NCBI GenBank assembly: GCA_023634235.1
Contig: JAMKCF010000011.1
Location: 18,586,027 to 18,650,026, forward strand
Length of the DNA stretch: 64,000 bases
Reading direction: 5' to 3'
Origin: Pisaster brevispinus
Taxonomy: Eukaryota > Echinodermata > Asteroidea > Forcipulatida > Asteriidae
Part shown: positions 20,554-33,994 of the stretch, in pieces
How positions within the stretch are numbered: the stretch's first letter is position 1
Layout: each line of letters opens with the position of its first letter
The notes under the pieces: model-generated
Seen by the model: the letters and a program-made list of their open reading frames with translations, nothing else
Databases searched by the model: none
What the model was told of the DNA's origin: nothing
Made by a program: the position numbers and the translations under genes

Positions 20554-23175
20554 GTAAAGTAGCCATCCAATGGTGGATGAACTATTTCAAAATGTTTTGC
20601 ACAAACACAGTCAACTCCGCAATGGTTGGCTCGGTTAGCGTTCGTAACGAAACCTGTGTAAACTTATCCCCAGCCTATGTAAAGTTACCAAGTTAAATTC
20701 AGGCGTGCCCCTCGGCTGTTGACTGCCGCTATTTACATAAGTGGGAAATTTAAACTTCACGTGGGTACTTGGGAGTTCATCTTCCCGCCGAGTCTGAAAG
20801 ACAAGTTGTGACAATACTTGTGGGTAGATTTGTCTTGTTATTTTTGGTGCATGCGCCAATACGGCAACAGTATACATGTAGTTCACGTCGACAAAAACAT
20901 CTATCTATCTCCCACACCAAAACAATTTCCGGGTAAGAATCGACTCAGATTCATCTTTCTAGAAAGCTTGACCCTTTTCTGGGTCAGGCTGACACTCCAC
21001 CCCTCTCGCTTTCTCAACAACGATAGGAATCGGATGCTGTGCTTCATGTTTCCTTTGAATCCGTGGATATTTCAGAGAGATTAAATGGTTGTCAATGTCT
21101 GTATTTATTTATTTATTTTTTTTTTTTTTTGCGGACACCGAATGGCGTTGCGGCCACTATACGTGAACTGAACCTACTAAACTGCCTAAGGCTACAATCA
21201 GTTGACTATAGCGTTATTCATTGGTAATGGTTCAGTTTAGAAATGGCTAATTTGGATTGGCCCATGCTTGAGCTGATTTTGAGTCGAGTTATCATCCATA
21301 GCTTGATTGATTTCCAGATCATCTGACCACTGATTGAAGAGAATCCGGCCATCCGGCAAAGAACAGGTCCACAATAAACGTGGCCAACTTACAAGTTTTT
21401 CACATTGGAAGGGTAAAATAACTAAACGTAAACAAACTTGTGGTAATCCTCTACCCTCACCCCCACCTTAATCCCAAAGTTAAACGACTCTAAGGCTTCG
21501 TTAGATGCCATAAGTTTACTTTAAAAAAAAATCGTTATCAATTAATGTCGTTCCCCATTTCGTCCAGGAGGAGCTGGATGTGTTGTCCTTGTGTCGTCCA
21601 GCGACAACCCCAGTGTAGTGATTGATATTCATAGTTGCAACCCATACCTGCGTCATCGTGTATTGCTCCCTGGACGGCACACGATGAGGACATAATGAGG
21701 CAGTTCACCCTCTCAGATTGCCTGTCCCATACTTACTCTTCGGTCATTATTTAAGCTAACCAGATAAGATGCAAACAGCATGCAAGCCGTAGAAAGGATT
21801 TCGTTTTAGAAAAAGGGGCAAGTACTGTACTTAAAAACTACATACCAAAACTCAATTTGCCACAAACTGAAGAAAACGCTATCCCATAAATACGACAAAG
21901 TTTCTGCACGGAGCAGGTCTGAACATTAGAAGAAAAAACAACAACAGCAGTAAAGAAAACAGAGCAATCTGATGTGGAAGAAGCATTCTTTGTTTATATA
22001 AACCTCAACCTTTCAAATCCTAGTCGAAAATCTATTTCTGAAAGCACTACTTGCAGTCAACCATGCCTTTGTTATTGATATTAGAAACTCGTGAAAAAAG
22101 GTCTTGACGGGATAATACTCTTGTGTACGAAGAGATCTCCTGGAATTTAAATAGCCTTGTTGTTCACATAAAAACATCATATTTTGCTCAGGGACTGCGG
22201 GAATTGACGGGGTGGGATAATAAGCAAGTAAAAATAGATCCGAAGTACTGGTGCCAGAACATCATAAATGTCTACACCCGAGAGGTCTAGAGGGCCTCGG
22301 AGGGTGAGTGTAGAGCACAAGTGACTCTCGCCCCATGGCTATACAGGTTCATCCCCCCTTTCTTGCTCTCGTTCAAGGCAATAACCCGTCTCGTCCGATC
22401 CAAGCCTCCTCTCGCGCTGCACACTCGTCCTTAAATAAAACAGAGACGTCCCCAGGCCACGGTTGCACACGGTCCGTTGGCAGTTCTGACGTCAAACGAA
22501 TACCTGCTCAATAAACAGCTTGTTGATTTTTCCCCCCCGTACCTTGTGCCCCAAGAAATGTGCTCGATGGCTTGTGCAATATGACAGCGGCTGTTCTGAG
22601 CAAACCGGTAATTCAGAAAAAGTAGAGTCACCTTCTTCTTTTTTTAATTGTGGCACTTTTTGTTCTCAATAGCAAGTGAGTCGTGACCATGGAAACGATT
22701 AAAGGAAAAACGTCCCCAACAAAACTTCTGTTGCTAAAAAAGCTCAAGCAGGGATTGTCAAAATTAACGATTTGAATTTTGCAGTAAACCGAGGTGGAGA
22801 TTGCATATATTGTGGAAGACCTCAACAATAATGATTGACTCGCAAATATTTGTCAGTGCTTATCCCAGGCTAGTCTCTGCTAATACTGGAATTGCAGAAG
22901 CATATCCTTCACAACACGATATACAGTCACTGATAAAAGCTACGCACCCGTTATGACTTTCTTGCAAAGAACTGTGTACTTCGAATTGATCCGTTGACCT
23001 ATTTACCTCACAAGGACGTGAATGTCAGCAGATTGGTTATCAATAAAGCATTACTTTTATTATTTGTATTAACCCAATTATTGCTTACCCTCGCAACCTA
23101 TTTCAATTTGTTTGATCAGTGAAGATATATAAAACGCATACATTTTACACAGTGACTTCTGCTGAAATAATGGAA

Positions 23176-23771
23176 GACTTTGGAACGCTAGGTGGCAGCA
23201 GACTTACCAGGTACATTTCCAATGTTTACGTAGCTCTGAGCATGCGCACATTACCAAGAACTATAGGTGCACCACACTAAATAGGCCAAAATTCATGCAC
23301 CAAGCTAATTATCATAATTTGTATACCCACGGAATCTTTCATCCAAAGGGATGTGATGACGTATACAAACATGCCCATTGGACCACTGCCAAACCTAAAA
23401 TCCAGGTCACCTTTTCATGTTTAAAAAGATTCGACTATCAATAATAATATAGCTTTACTGTGTAAATCCATGCCAAATAAGTATTTGTATTCCTCCATGC
23501 AATATCATATCGTGGGTGTACACGTTGTGATTATGCGCACTGCGCCGATCATCAGTACAATCCTTCCCATCATGCAATACTACATCCTGAAGAAAACCTC
23601 GTACAAGCTCATCAACCCATCCTAGCGGTCCTGGATGCGACCAGGTCTTGGATGAGACCAGTAGGGCCAAGAAAAGTAAATACATTGTTTTCAGTGAAGT
23701 GCGCATGCTCGGAACTACGTCAGCACTTGAAAATTTACCCGGAGTCTGCAGCCGCCTAGCGTTCCAAAGTC
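23176..23771. mobile_element. CTAGGTGGCAGCAGA element, long copy with 70-bp TIRs
   Basis: The left end GACTTTGGAACGCTAGGTGG with CAGCAGACTT is matched on the minus strand at the right end by GACTTTGGAACGCTAGGCGG and CTGCAGACTC. Similarity continues about 70 bp to GAGCATGCGCAC in both arms. The interior is unlike the 17888 copy. An ORF with a signal-peptide-like start lies inside on the minus strand. Confidence 0.7.
23455..23706 (-). CDS. Possible small secreted protein ORF inside a MITE-like element
   Basis: From the ATG at 23706 an 83-residue frame begins MRTSLKTMYLLFLALLVSSK and continues TWSHPGPLGWVDELVRGFLQ. The beginning has the basic, hydrophobic and polar sections of a signal peptide with a plausible cleavage after TWS. 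The rest has no recognised domain. The ATG lies at the inner edge of the right terminal repeat of the 23176 element, so the ORF is mostly interior sequence. It could be a captured first exon, a young peptide gene or chance. No donor of good quality was seen. Confidence 0.22.
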   Translation of the reverse strand: MRTSLKTMYLLFLALLVSSKTWSHPGPLGWVDELVRGFLQDVVLHDGKDCTDDRRSAHNHNVYTHDMILHGGIQILIWHGFTQ

Positions 23772-26494
23772 CCTCATTTGTATTAAGCAAATAATATGTG
23801 ATGAATGCACGAGTCAAACTTCGCGTCTGTGTTTCCACATAGGCTATTATCTAAATAGTCTGTTCAAGCCTAGATAGAACGGTTACATAGCACAAAATTG
23901 AGTCAGGGCACCTTTGCGCACTAATCATCTGCGAAAATTACAGCCCTTCGTGTACAAGGGTAAAACATTACATGATTTCACCGGGAAAGCCAATCCAATG
24001 TGCCGTTCTCTATCATGGTTGCTGTTGGCCCTGATTAATTAAGAAAGTCATTTCCTGACGTGCTTTTAACGACATACCACATAATTACAAAATTGAAAAC
24101 TTCCTCCCCATGTGTAATACTTGATTTAAACACAGTGTCAGTCTCTGGTTAGCTCATTAGCCAGTAGATAACACGGTCCCTCTCTATCTCTCTCTCTCTT
24201 TCTCTCGAGCTCAATAAGATAATAATAGGCGACTGTGTGGTATGGATTTTACTAGCTGAGAACAAACCACGTTGAGATTAGTGACGCCTTGTCCACCGTT
24301 CTTTGCGTTAATTAAGAGATAGACTGGTAAAATGTGTAGAAAGTGCAACGCATGCAAAGCTTCACCTTGTACATTTTACAGGGTATTGTATTACGGTCCC
24401 ATAAAAACATTCTTAACTAGCTCCATCAAATTTGATATTTCGGCGCCAGGAGTTTCATTTATGACATACATGGCGCATTATAAATGTACACTATTATCAT
24501 TATTATTTAATTATTTTTATTTATTATTATTATTACTATTATTATAAAGAGTAATGTCAACGGCTCTTCATATTTCTGCGATCAACGTCTTAGTAGATTA
24601 AAGGATTTCAGATTACAAGTCGTTCTGTCTTGACATTTGGATTTATTGTACTAAGTGAAGCTTCACATAATAAATGGTTTACTCGTTCTTTTCTGACTAT
24701 CGTCGAAACCAAAGTCTTTCTGTTACTTTCTCAAAAGGTCAAACATCCATAGATGCGAAAGTCTGGCCTCTGATATTTTGTTCTTTCCATGGGAATGTTA
24801 AATAATAGGCAAACTTTGATTGATCACAGGTGGTCGATTTCATAAGGGTTGCAGGTTTATATTCGTGGATATCTATTGGTTCTGATGATTTTACTAAATG
24901 CATTTTTGTGTATCTCCACTCGTGGGAACACGTTTTTCTGGGTGTTCCTCTATCACCATCATTCTGCTCAGATAAAAAGCAGCATTTGATTATACTCTAC
25001 TGATATGGGTCCATTCTAAAAAACGACGTGCCATTTTTTGTTTCTACATCTACAAACGAAAACCCCAAAAACGCAATTAGTTAAAGCTGGCTTGGGCAAT
25101 GGCTGAACCGTATGCCAGGTATATCTACGCAGAGAACAAAAATACATGACAGATGACATTTTCTTTTTGAGTGTGATCTTAGAGATGTCTTGTCCTGTCC
25201 CACAAACCGAAATGGGAATAATTATTTCTAAACATAGAAGAAGCTTGAGGATCTGACCTGGGATTACGAAAGCCACTGTACATGTTCATGAAAGAAGCAG
25301 CTATATTTAGTTAATCGCACAGTGACGTTATCGGCAGAGGAGAATATCCTTGCTTTATAACAGCCGCAACATGCTTCCCGTCAAGCCTTTCAAAGATTGA
25401 CGACTACGAACCTTCGTGCACAAGAAGTCTGCGAACTCTGGATCGCATCCTCGAGCTGAACACTACCCGGCTCAGCCTCGGTTATTACGGAGAAATGGCC
25501 TACTTTTACTCCCACTCTTAAACTCTCTCGGGATCCCGCGAGAAAGAAAGATGACGCGGGAGACGCGGGAGAGAGTTTCAACCCGAACATTTTGAAGTGT
25601 GGGGATCGAGGACGGCGTTGGAAAATTAAACCGTGCGGATTTGCCGTGCGGGCCTATAACTTTCAGCAAGTGGCGTGGAGAAGATATTATGGGCAAATTG
25701 AAAGACGAGGAATAAGTGTAGTGTGCTGCCAAGGGGTAGAGAAGGGAACGTGAACCTGCATGACATTTTACATCACCGACAGATATGATCAGTGATAACG
25801 GTATTACAGAAATACAAGTATGACTGGGCTTAATAGAAGAAGCGCCTCGTAACAGTCATTTTTATTTCAAGCAAGATAATATGACTGTGACACTTAACTT
25901 GCACAACACGGCTCGTTTACCTAACTGCATGCGCCAGGCGTCGTTTTATTTAGTGTAATTGATACTAAAGAATAAATACCAAAGAGTTTTCGCATTACAT
26001 GTTTGTTTGTTTGTGGGTTTTTGTGGGTGGTTTTTGTTTTTTGTTTAGGGTTTGTTTTCTAAAAGTCACTTCGCGCTCGTCTTTTTTACTTTTCCCCCTA
26101 TGAATTAGCAATTATTTGGCGCATTTTTTTCCTTTTACAACCTTTGGAGAATTTCGGGAAAACGATACGTGCACCTCGTTTGATGTTTTCGATTGTGCAG
26201 AAAAATAAAAACATTAAAAACTATTGGGCAATGAGGCTAAACACCAATTTGAATCGGCGTAAATTCGGCTTCACCTGAAAGTGCAAAAGGTTCGACTGAC
26301 GTCACTGAGGTAAATAAAAGAATAAATGAGTGAAACATTTCATCTGTTATAAATGAACATGTCATCGTTAATGATATCGTGGGTGGCATAGTGTGTCTTT
26401 TAAATTGTTGTTAAGCAAGTTCGTCCCAACCAAGTCTACAAGCCACTCTTGGTAGGGGGCTACAAGAAAAATAATATTTAAGATGAAAATAACA

Positions 26495-26720
26495 TCATGG
26501 GAGCTGAAGGTAGGAGTTGATGTTCCTCTCAAAACAGTCTAGATTGTAGGATGGAGGGAAACGTGCGCCAGGCATAGAGTTCCAAAGAGATACAGAACAT
26601 GGGATGAAGCTGTAGGAATGGCTCTTTGTTCTACATCTCAGCAAAGCAAGAGTGTATGGGTGGGAACAAGCAGAAAGCCTGGTGTCACACTCAATTATCC
26701 TAACAGGAGGAACCAGGTCG
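26495..26720 (-). pseudogene. LINE reverse transcriptase, C-terminal fragment
   Basis: The minus-strand frame ends with LLRCRTKSHSYSFIPCSVSL, WNSMPGARFPPSYNLDCFER and NINSYL. This matches the common C-terminal end of non-LTR retrotransposon ORF2 proteins (R-T-----SF-PR---LWN-LP--------F---L). Upstream in the same frame VSDLVPPVRIIECDTRLSAC also fits. The RT catalytic domain was not seen further upstream, so it is a 5'-truncated copy. The clade cannot be decided from this part. Confidence 0.65.
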
Positions 26721-29289
26721 GATACAATGGTGACACATTTTACCATGAAAATGTCCGTAGAAAAGACAGGTGTGTACTTTGCCAAAATATTAGTTACAAT
26801 TCTCAATGAAGCTGATCAACGATAACGCGAGATTCTCGTACACTACGTTCCAACCGGGATTGATAATCAGCCAAAAGAATCCCGACCAAAATACACGTTA
26901 TGTGTGCTGTTATTAAAACTTCATTATTGTGGGATTCCAATACAATGGGGGAACTAATACTCCCGGAACCCGTTACATCACCGGAGAAAAAAAGGCAACC
27001 CCGTACTGCGTCACTAATCAATTTACCCGGGGGAATAATCAGCATATACTAATCAAGATGCGGGGTGCTAATCAACTCGGACCGTGCCCAGCACCGCGTC
27101 GAACTGATCATCGCCGAAAATTAAAACACGGTCTCTCTGCGAGAAAATTGCTTCTGTCCGGCTTTTTCCGTCACTGACGGAGAGGTGATGGAGAGTTTTC
27201 GTTGAAATCCAAGATGCTTTCAAAACACTAGACGCCAAGAGCATTATAGTATACGAAAGGAGAACCTTTCGTGGCTTCGTTGTCATAAAGTTGTGTAAAT
27301 GCGCGTTGTTGTCAAATTGCAAAAATATGCACTGATTTGACACTAATCTTAATCTGCTTGTCATTTTGTTTGGATTGTTGTGTTCAGGTCTGCCCGGGCA
27401 GTTGACATATTATTTGTACATTCTGTCAAACTTGTCAATCAGGAATGATTAAAAACCTCTTCGTCATCTTAAAGCAATGAGAGCAAAAAGGAGGACAAAT
27501 GACGGAGAACAACGTCGCCTTCGTGGAGTGGGAAGAGCGTCAAACACCGTCGAATATCATCAACTTGTCATATCACACCATCGTTGACAAGATGATGTAA
27601 TTGGCCTTGAATGGGGCGCCACCATGTGTCAACACTCCAACCACCAAGCCACATCTGCATCGCAACCTCTCGCTTTTGAATTACACCTCGCGACGGTGAA
27701 TGATCCAAAAAGACAGAGATTGTAAATAAACTGTCTACTTTATTGGAGCTGTGTACAGCCTAGAAATACGGATCCATTACAATGCGAGAGTTAATTCCTC
27801 GCCGGGCAAGCATCCGGAACTAATTCAAGTACTGATAAATCAAACGTCACGTCAAGATCGTTTTCATGCCGTCTAATAACACAACAATCACAGCGAAGCC
27901 AGAAGAACCGATTGGCGTCGTTTAGTGTATTCATACGCATAACACAAATTAGTGCATATAATAGACTGCAAAGTGCAAAACTTCATCACAAAACCAAGTC
28001 GACCCAAACTCTCCTTAGTGGTATTTCGCTGTGTAACTCTTGTTTAAGTTGTATCTATAACCAGTTGTACATCACTAGTCATAAACTACATATGAAGCAC
28101 AAGTCATAGGGCCCTAGTTGCAGTCAGAAGTGTACCATTGGGTTGTGTATGGACTTACACCTTAGGGACGTTCTACGGTTTGGAGGAGCGGAGCTAGGCC
28201 TATTCCAAGAAAGCAATGTTGAAAAAATCTATATATACACCAATTCCAGCCGGGATAGAAACTTGAGTCAGTCTTACTGGTAGGGTACGGTGGAAGTTGT
28301 TCAAGAAAGTTGAATCTGTCTTGCAGGGCAAGTAATAATGTTCCTTGTCTATCGACACAATGTACTTAGGTGATCGTTCTGTTGCTGATTTTGTTTACAC
28401 TTGACTACGTACACAGTGTTCAGGTCTCCCCATTGCAGCTGCGCTCGAGGCGTGAAGTGTTGAACTTGTTTTCCTTCAAGATGAGTGTCCATTACATAAT
28501 CTGCGCAACGCATGCCGGGATAAAAAAAATTGAAACTTCCGTTTGGGGCAAGGAGGACATCCGAAGCTTTAATTTTAACGCAGCACAATGACCTCTTATT
28601 ATTTATTAACTTGTAAGAGAACATTATTATTTTGCCGTGCAAGGTCGAAGGACCACGCCGAGAACCATGGTTCGAAGTACCCCTTGGCGTTGTTATTTCA
28701 CTTTCTGTCCGGAAATAGTGCAAACGTATTCAAAAGAATTGCTCACGGCGTTAGTTTCAAGATACCCTATAAATGTAATTGATTCTTTCAAACAAAAAGT
28801 AACATGTACCATCCCTTTAAACATTGACTGCATTTCTAACACCTTCTCATTGTCACCCCATGACAGTTCTCCCTCGTGGCAGCTAGTATACACAAAGAGA
28901 ATTCGGCAGAGTGGCAACTGTCGCGATGAGTAACAAATGTTGATATTTTGAACAAACTGACATGTACTGAGTTAGTTTTATATTGGGCGCAGTGAACCAC
29001 GGTGAACGTACACCGTGGATGTTGCTTTACGCCACGGCCACATACAGATAATGAAAAACGTGTGCCAAGTTTAAAACTAACGATGACCACATGTTTAGAA
29101 GGGAAGATTACCACCACAACGTTTTGTCTTGCCATCGGGCAACGAGGTTTCCCTACACTTCAATTATATTTAAACAATTAAAGTAAACCTCTTAATTAAT
29201 TGATAAGTTTACGAAAAATGCTTCGGCAATTGATCTTTTACTAACGGAAACTTGATATAAAGATTTTTTTAATATTATTGATACCATAC

Positions 29290-29465
29290 CTTGAACAGCC
29301 CCAAATCCTTCACTATCCAAAGTGAATGATTCAAAAGGACTGGGCACGGAAGGCCCAAAACAACAAGTGCTTATCACAGGGTCAGGCATTCCAATCTTGT
29401 TGAAGTCCAAACAATTTGGTTTGGAGTGACATAGGAGAAGAGGACATGAGAGGATGTGAGCCCTA
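29290..29465 (-). CDS. Exon-like ORF, product not recognised
   Basis: The minus strand is open for 176 bp between a TTCTTCCTCCATAG acceptor and a CAAG|GTATGG donor. It reads AHILSCPLLLCHSKPNCLDF, NKIGMPDPVISTCCFGPSVP and SPFESFTLDSEGFGAVQ. The last part looks like real protein, with acidic and aromatic residues well distributed. No family is recognised. If it is an exon it starts in phase 2 and ends in phase 1. It could belong to an unknown gene on the same strand as Trk, or to the Trk 5' region. Confidence 0.28.
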
Positions 29466-31863
29466 CTATGGAGGAAGAAACTGCAAGTCTGTAATGGATC
29501 ATAGCTTAATTATTTGCAAAGTTAAATTATTTAAAGATCTGTGACTCTTATGCAAAATAAATTTGCATATTTATAACTTATACATAATTTCAAACTAAAA
29601 TTATACATAGTCTCACAATGGCAATGTACGCAATTGTCAGATTATCTCAACTCTTCATCTGGGATCTACGCCAGTGCCTGGGAACACCACCCTATACATC
29701 CAATACAATTACAGGACTATTGCTTTTATAATCATATAGCATTGCTATCTAATGGAGAGTGATGTGCACACATTATAACTCGTAGACGGTATGCAAAGTG
29801 GCGCTCCTTCAAGCCACCAATTAATTAACGCATTGATGATAATGTCCTTCGGATCTTAACGAATGTTCATACATAATGGGTCTGCAGATATAACAGGAAT
29901 ACGTGTAAAAGGTAACAAAAATATGTAGTTTAAGAGTTTGAATAATGCACGCTTCCAGTGTGTGGAAACACCGATTCTTTGAATAAGAGCTCCGCTACTC
30001 TGGCGTCAACGAAATGACACACAATTTCCTAAGGTAGGACACGTTAGCCTTCTATGAGAGTCGCCGTGATGAAAATGCTGGTTAAAAATCTCCTTAACTG
30101 TTAGCGAAATACAGGGAACCAGTGAAAAGAACTATACATAATGTGCCATTTCGGCTGATAACACGTATCTGTTAAAGTAAACAATTTTAAAGCTAGGCAT
30201 ACTTTCGCTGCTGGAAGCTCTGGGAGTTTTAGTCAAGATTTCAGAGGGGGTACCACTGTCATAAAGGCACAGTGAATCTCATTGTCACTATCATACGCTT
30301 ATTCAATACAGACCGATTTGTGTGGGAAGTGTGTTAAGACAAATCTTATAAATTCTACTAAATATAAACTTTGTTATGCCAACTTCATTGAAAACTATCG
30401 AATATCAACTACAAAAACGAACACAATTCGTCTTATCTACCTTAGAGGAAACACCTGTGCTGTTCAAATATTGGAGAGTTTAGGCAGACATTAGTGACAG
30501 ATCATAGCCATATCTGTCATGCAGCTTTATCTCAAGTCCCGCTGCAATGCTGTATGCAAAATGACTGTGGCAATAAGCTGTTGTACTAAAAACAAGAGTC
30601 TAACTAGAGTTGATTGTAACGATAGAGCTAGTGAGGCAGTGTTACTATACGTTAAACAACAGAATGCAGTACGGGGGTTCTTGTCAACAGATATTAAACT
30701 TCATTATTATATATGGACTTGAGGCTATGTCATTGATACTCACAGCGGTTCAACACAATGCATCCTGAAGCACAATCTCTGCTAAATGCCAACATCTGAT
30801 CGCTCTGACAAATAACATCCAAACTACCTCCTAGTCTTGCTCTTGGGGTTCATTTAATCCCTATTTCAGCGTCTGAGAGCCGACCAGCATGACTGTGCAT
30901 CAGACCTTCTCAAAGAATTATTCTTTTCTGTTTTTAAATGTCAAGATTTTTGGCCAAGAGTAAAAGGTTTGATGTTACAAATAGCACGGTACAATATTGT
31001 AGCAGCACGAGCCACTTGTTGGAATGCCTTTTACAAAACAGAATGACCGATTTGTTGGTACGTTCAGATATTCAGCAATGAAGAACCCGGGACCTGTCAT
31101 CAACATTGCACAAGTACGAGGGCCCAATTCCAAGGCAATTATTGCTTATTGCAATTTTCTACTTAAAAAAAATTGGCAGGATACCAGTCACAAATGGTAC
31201 ATGTTACATGGTGTTTTGGCTAGTAACCTTAATCTGGTAAGCTTACTAATGTTGTGCTTAAATGTATATTGTTTGTGCTTAAGCAGCTCTGCAAAATGTG
31301 GCCAAAGTGAGAATCAATAAAGAACACTTCTTGACATCACATCTGGGTTTCATTGGAATAAACGGGTGGATAACATTAAAGGTACCGGATTACATTATGA
31401 AACTGTGACGTCATACTACTGAGCAAGGACGCAACTTCCGGCACTTTCCCCAAGCGGGAAAACATGAAAAGGTTGTGTCACTTATTTGTATCTTGACCAG
31501 TATTTGGGCACTGGCTGTGGACGTCTCTGCATACGAACACTGAGCACCGTAAATAAAAGGTTGCGGTTTGTTCCAAACGTTCCCTATAAGCATGGATGTG
31601 CGACCTTGTGCAAGACTTACACGGTCCGGATACCAACCGTGTATGCAATTTTTGAAAGAGCAATAGGCTAATCAGATGGCCAGAACTATGCACGGTTTCA
31701 AATAGCCTTGCACAATACCAAAGGTGCTCTTCTTATTTTTGACCTACATAAATAGAATGTTCTACTTCTAAGTATAACCTTTTGCACAACAACAGGCTTC
31801 TCTCAAAGTTCACCGATTAACTCAGAGATAGACCGAGAACAAATTTACATCAGTGACTTCATT

Positions 31864-32025
31864 AGGCTAGTATAATACTTTTCAATAGGCTAGTACAATA
31901 CTTTTCAATAGGCTAGTATAGTACTTTTCAATAGGCTAGTATAATACTTTTCAATAGGCTAGTATAATACTTTTCAAGAGGCTAGTATAATACTTTTCAA
32001 TAGGCAAGTATAATACTTTTCACTA
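31864..32025. repeat. 23-bp tandem array, about seven units
   Basis: The unit AGGCTAGTATAATACTTTTC AAT repeats about seven times with single-base changes (ACAATA, GTATAGTA, AGGCAAGT). Confidence 0.9.
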
Positions 32026-32089
32026 ACTGGGGTATTCATCCACAATTTGCCTGTAATGATGACGTATAAGTATTTTTGTTGATTCAACC

Positions 32090-32365
32090 CATAAGGGTGG
32101 TCGGGTTGGTGTAGTGGTATCTTGCCTCGCCTTCCACCTCTAGGACCCCGGATTGAATACTGCCGGGGCACTATGTGGATTGTGTTTTCAGCCCCTACAT
32201 GATTGCGTGGGTTTCCACTGCAATAATTCTCTGGGGTTTTTCTCCAACATCTACAACTGAAACTTCCTTCTCTCCATGGGGTTCTTGAAAAGTACAGCGA
32301 TAAAGTTTGCTGAGTTGAAAATCATAGTTGGCTTCACAACCGGAATTATAAAATAAATAAACAAT
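32090..32365 (+). mobile_element. SINE with tRNA-Gly-like head
   Basis: GGTTGGTGTAGTGGTATCTT is a tRNA-like A-box region, CGCCTTCCACCTCTAGGACC fits a Gly-type anticodon arm, and CCGGATTGAATACTGCCGGG is a B-box region. The body includes GATTGCGTGGGTTTCCACTG and TTCTCTGGGGTTTTTCTCC, and the element ends in an A/T-rich tail (AAATAAATAAACAA). Confidence 0.65.
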
Positions 32366-33994
32366 ATTTAAAAAAAACAGCAAATATTATCTGAAGTAAC
32401 TTTGTTTGTGTGATCTTTGAGCACAAATAACCGGTACTATTAGAGATCTTACACCCTTTGTGTACATTTTCCCTAAATGGGTGCAGAGGATGACCTCGCA
32501 TATTCTATGTATTTCTTTAGTTGTATTTTGGCCACATTCCTTTCATAGTCCTCCCATAAATGAGTCTCAAAGAAAGGTTTACGATAAAAGACACTCTAAA
32601 GCATGCCAATAAGAATGTTGTCGCTTCTCTCAATAGAGAGGAGGCGTGGTAGACGTGTTTATGTAGTCCCACACAACGTGAACCTTGAATGCCAAACGAT
32701 CCAGCTCAATCCGTGCAATGACGTCATCAGGTTGACTATTACTGAATCAAGACGACTCCTCATTAACTTCAAATCACTGTGAGGAGGGGAGTCTGGTTCC
32801 CGACCCCGGCACCTTAAGAGCTCATTGATATCTCAAGAGGGATGCTACAGTGGCCGGGCAGCTCAAGGGTCTAGATGAGAACTAGGCCAAGTCAGTCCAC
32901 TTGCTGCATTAATATGCATCTTCGCCTTCCACATCAACTAATCGGCCCATGTCGTATTCCGTGTAAGGATCCCACCACACACACAAATCCACCATCAGTT
33001 TCCATCATCCAGGGTACGGGGGAGATGGTTAGGCTAGAGGGTCACTGATTCGCGTCAATTACCCCCCTTCCGTCCCACAGCTACGGGTACCCCACCATGC
33101 CTGCTTTAAAAGCCACCCATCTTCTTCATGCTCTTAGAAGCCACTAAGATTAAAATGGCCTCCGGGTCTATGTGTTGAATCCGCAAACAGCAGCCAATTG
33201 GAGATGTGCATCGGGTCACTTATATAGAATAAATACACCCACGAGCAGATAGAGATGTAGAAAAGGTCTGAGGTTTTAATAATAGAAAAACCGCGCATCT
33301 ATACGTACTGCCCCAAATACATGGATTGATAAGAACAGTTGCTATCCCGACTTAATCCCGTGGCAGTTCAAATGCAAGCTGACAGAAGAAAATGAAACGC
33401 AAACACAAGCTGGGATTCATTACAGACATGGCTTTTGATTTGTTAAATTCTAAAACAAGTCACAAAACTGATTAAAAACAACAACACTTCAACAGCACAA
33501 TAAAGTTACAGGCATATTATGATGTTCTTATCCCGTCGACAGTTGTTACAATCAAGTCGTAGACCACAGGTAATCAATCCTGTCACAATAATTATGACAA
33601 TTTTCATTTCACAAAATATCCCATTTCGGCGCTTAACTGCTTTAATGCACCAGAGGTCTCAAACATATAGTTTTTAAGCGATTTGAGGACAAAGTATGCG
33701 CTAGGCATCTCTTCACAGCAGCGTCAACCAATCAGCAGCTGCTGATCTCATCCAGGGACGCAGATGGTTTTAAGGTTTTGGCGTGTCTCGCTGCAGCTGG
33801 GCTTACTCCTGGAATCGTAGGAGCAGACCTTGCTCGGTTAACACATACAGGATAACGAATTAAGAGTAAAATGAGCGCTTGGGGGACCCACAGGACGATG
33901 GGTGTAGCAGAGCGAGCGTGCCGGGTAATGGGATGGGCAAAAGGACAGCTCTTTTTACGGGACATTATTTCCTTTACCCATGGGGGAACTTCTT

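Larger units (their letters stand above)
17403..33990. other. Upstream of known Trk exons: long intron or intergenic DNA, repeat rich
   Basis: No exon with a signal peptide and LRRNT cap in the required phase was found. The stretch contains the elements listed separately (CTCF-like MITEs, 20230 palindrome, LINE fragment, 31864 tandem array, 32090 SINE), a THAP-like exon at 19004 and exon-like ORFs at 23455 and 29290. The rest is ordinary AT-rich sequence with a TTA microsatellite at 24486-24546 and a CT-rich tract at 24176-24205. Confidence 0.5.

Noticed and set aside
27498..27600. 33-codon ATG ORF (MTENNVAFVEWEERQ...).
   Set aside because: Too short, with no splice sites, domain or context to support it.
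28370..28591. ORF with a hydrophobic N-terminus and a dibasic site, like a peptide precursor.
   Set aside because: There is no ATG in frame at its start (GTG), and the sequence after it has no repeated or amidation motif.
33732..33965. Minus-strand ORF with a hydrophobic stretch (PIVLWVPQALILLLIRYPVC) and, in another frame, an LRRNT-like Cys pattern; considered as Trk exon 1.
   Set aside because: The hydrophobic part and the Cys pattern are in different frames. The possible donors (GTATGT, GTAAGC) leave phase 0 or 1, whereas LRR1 needs phase 2.
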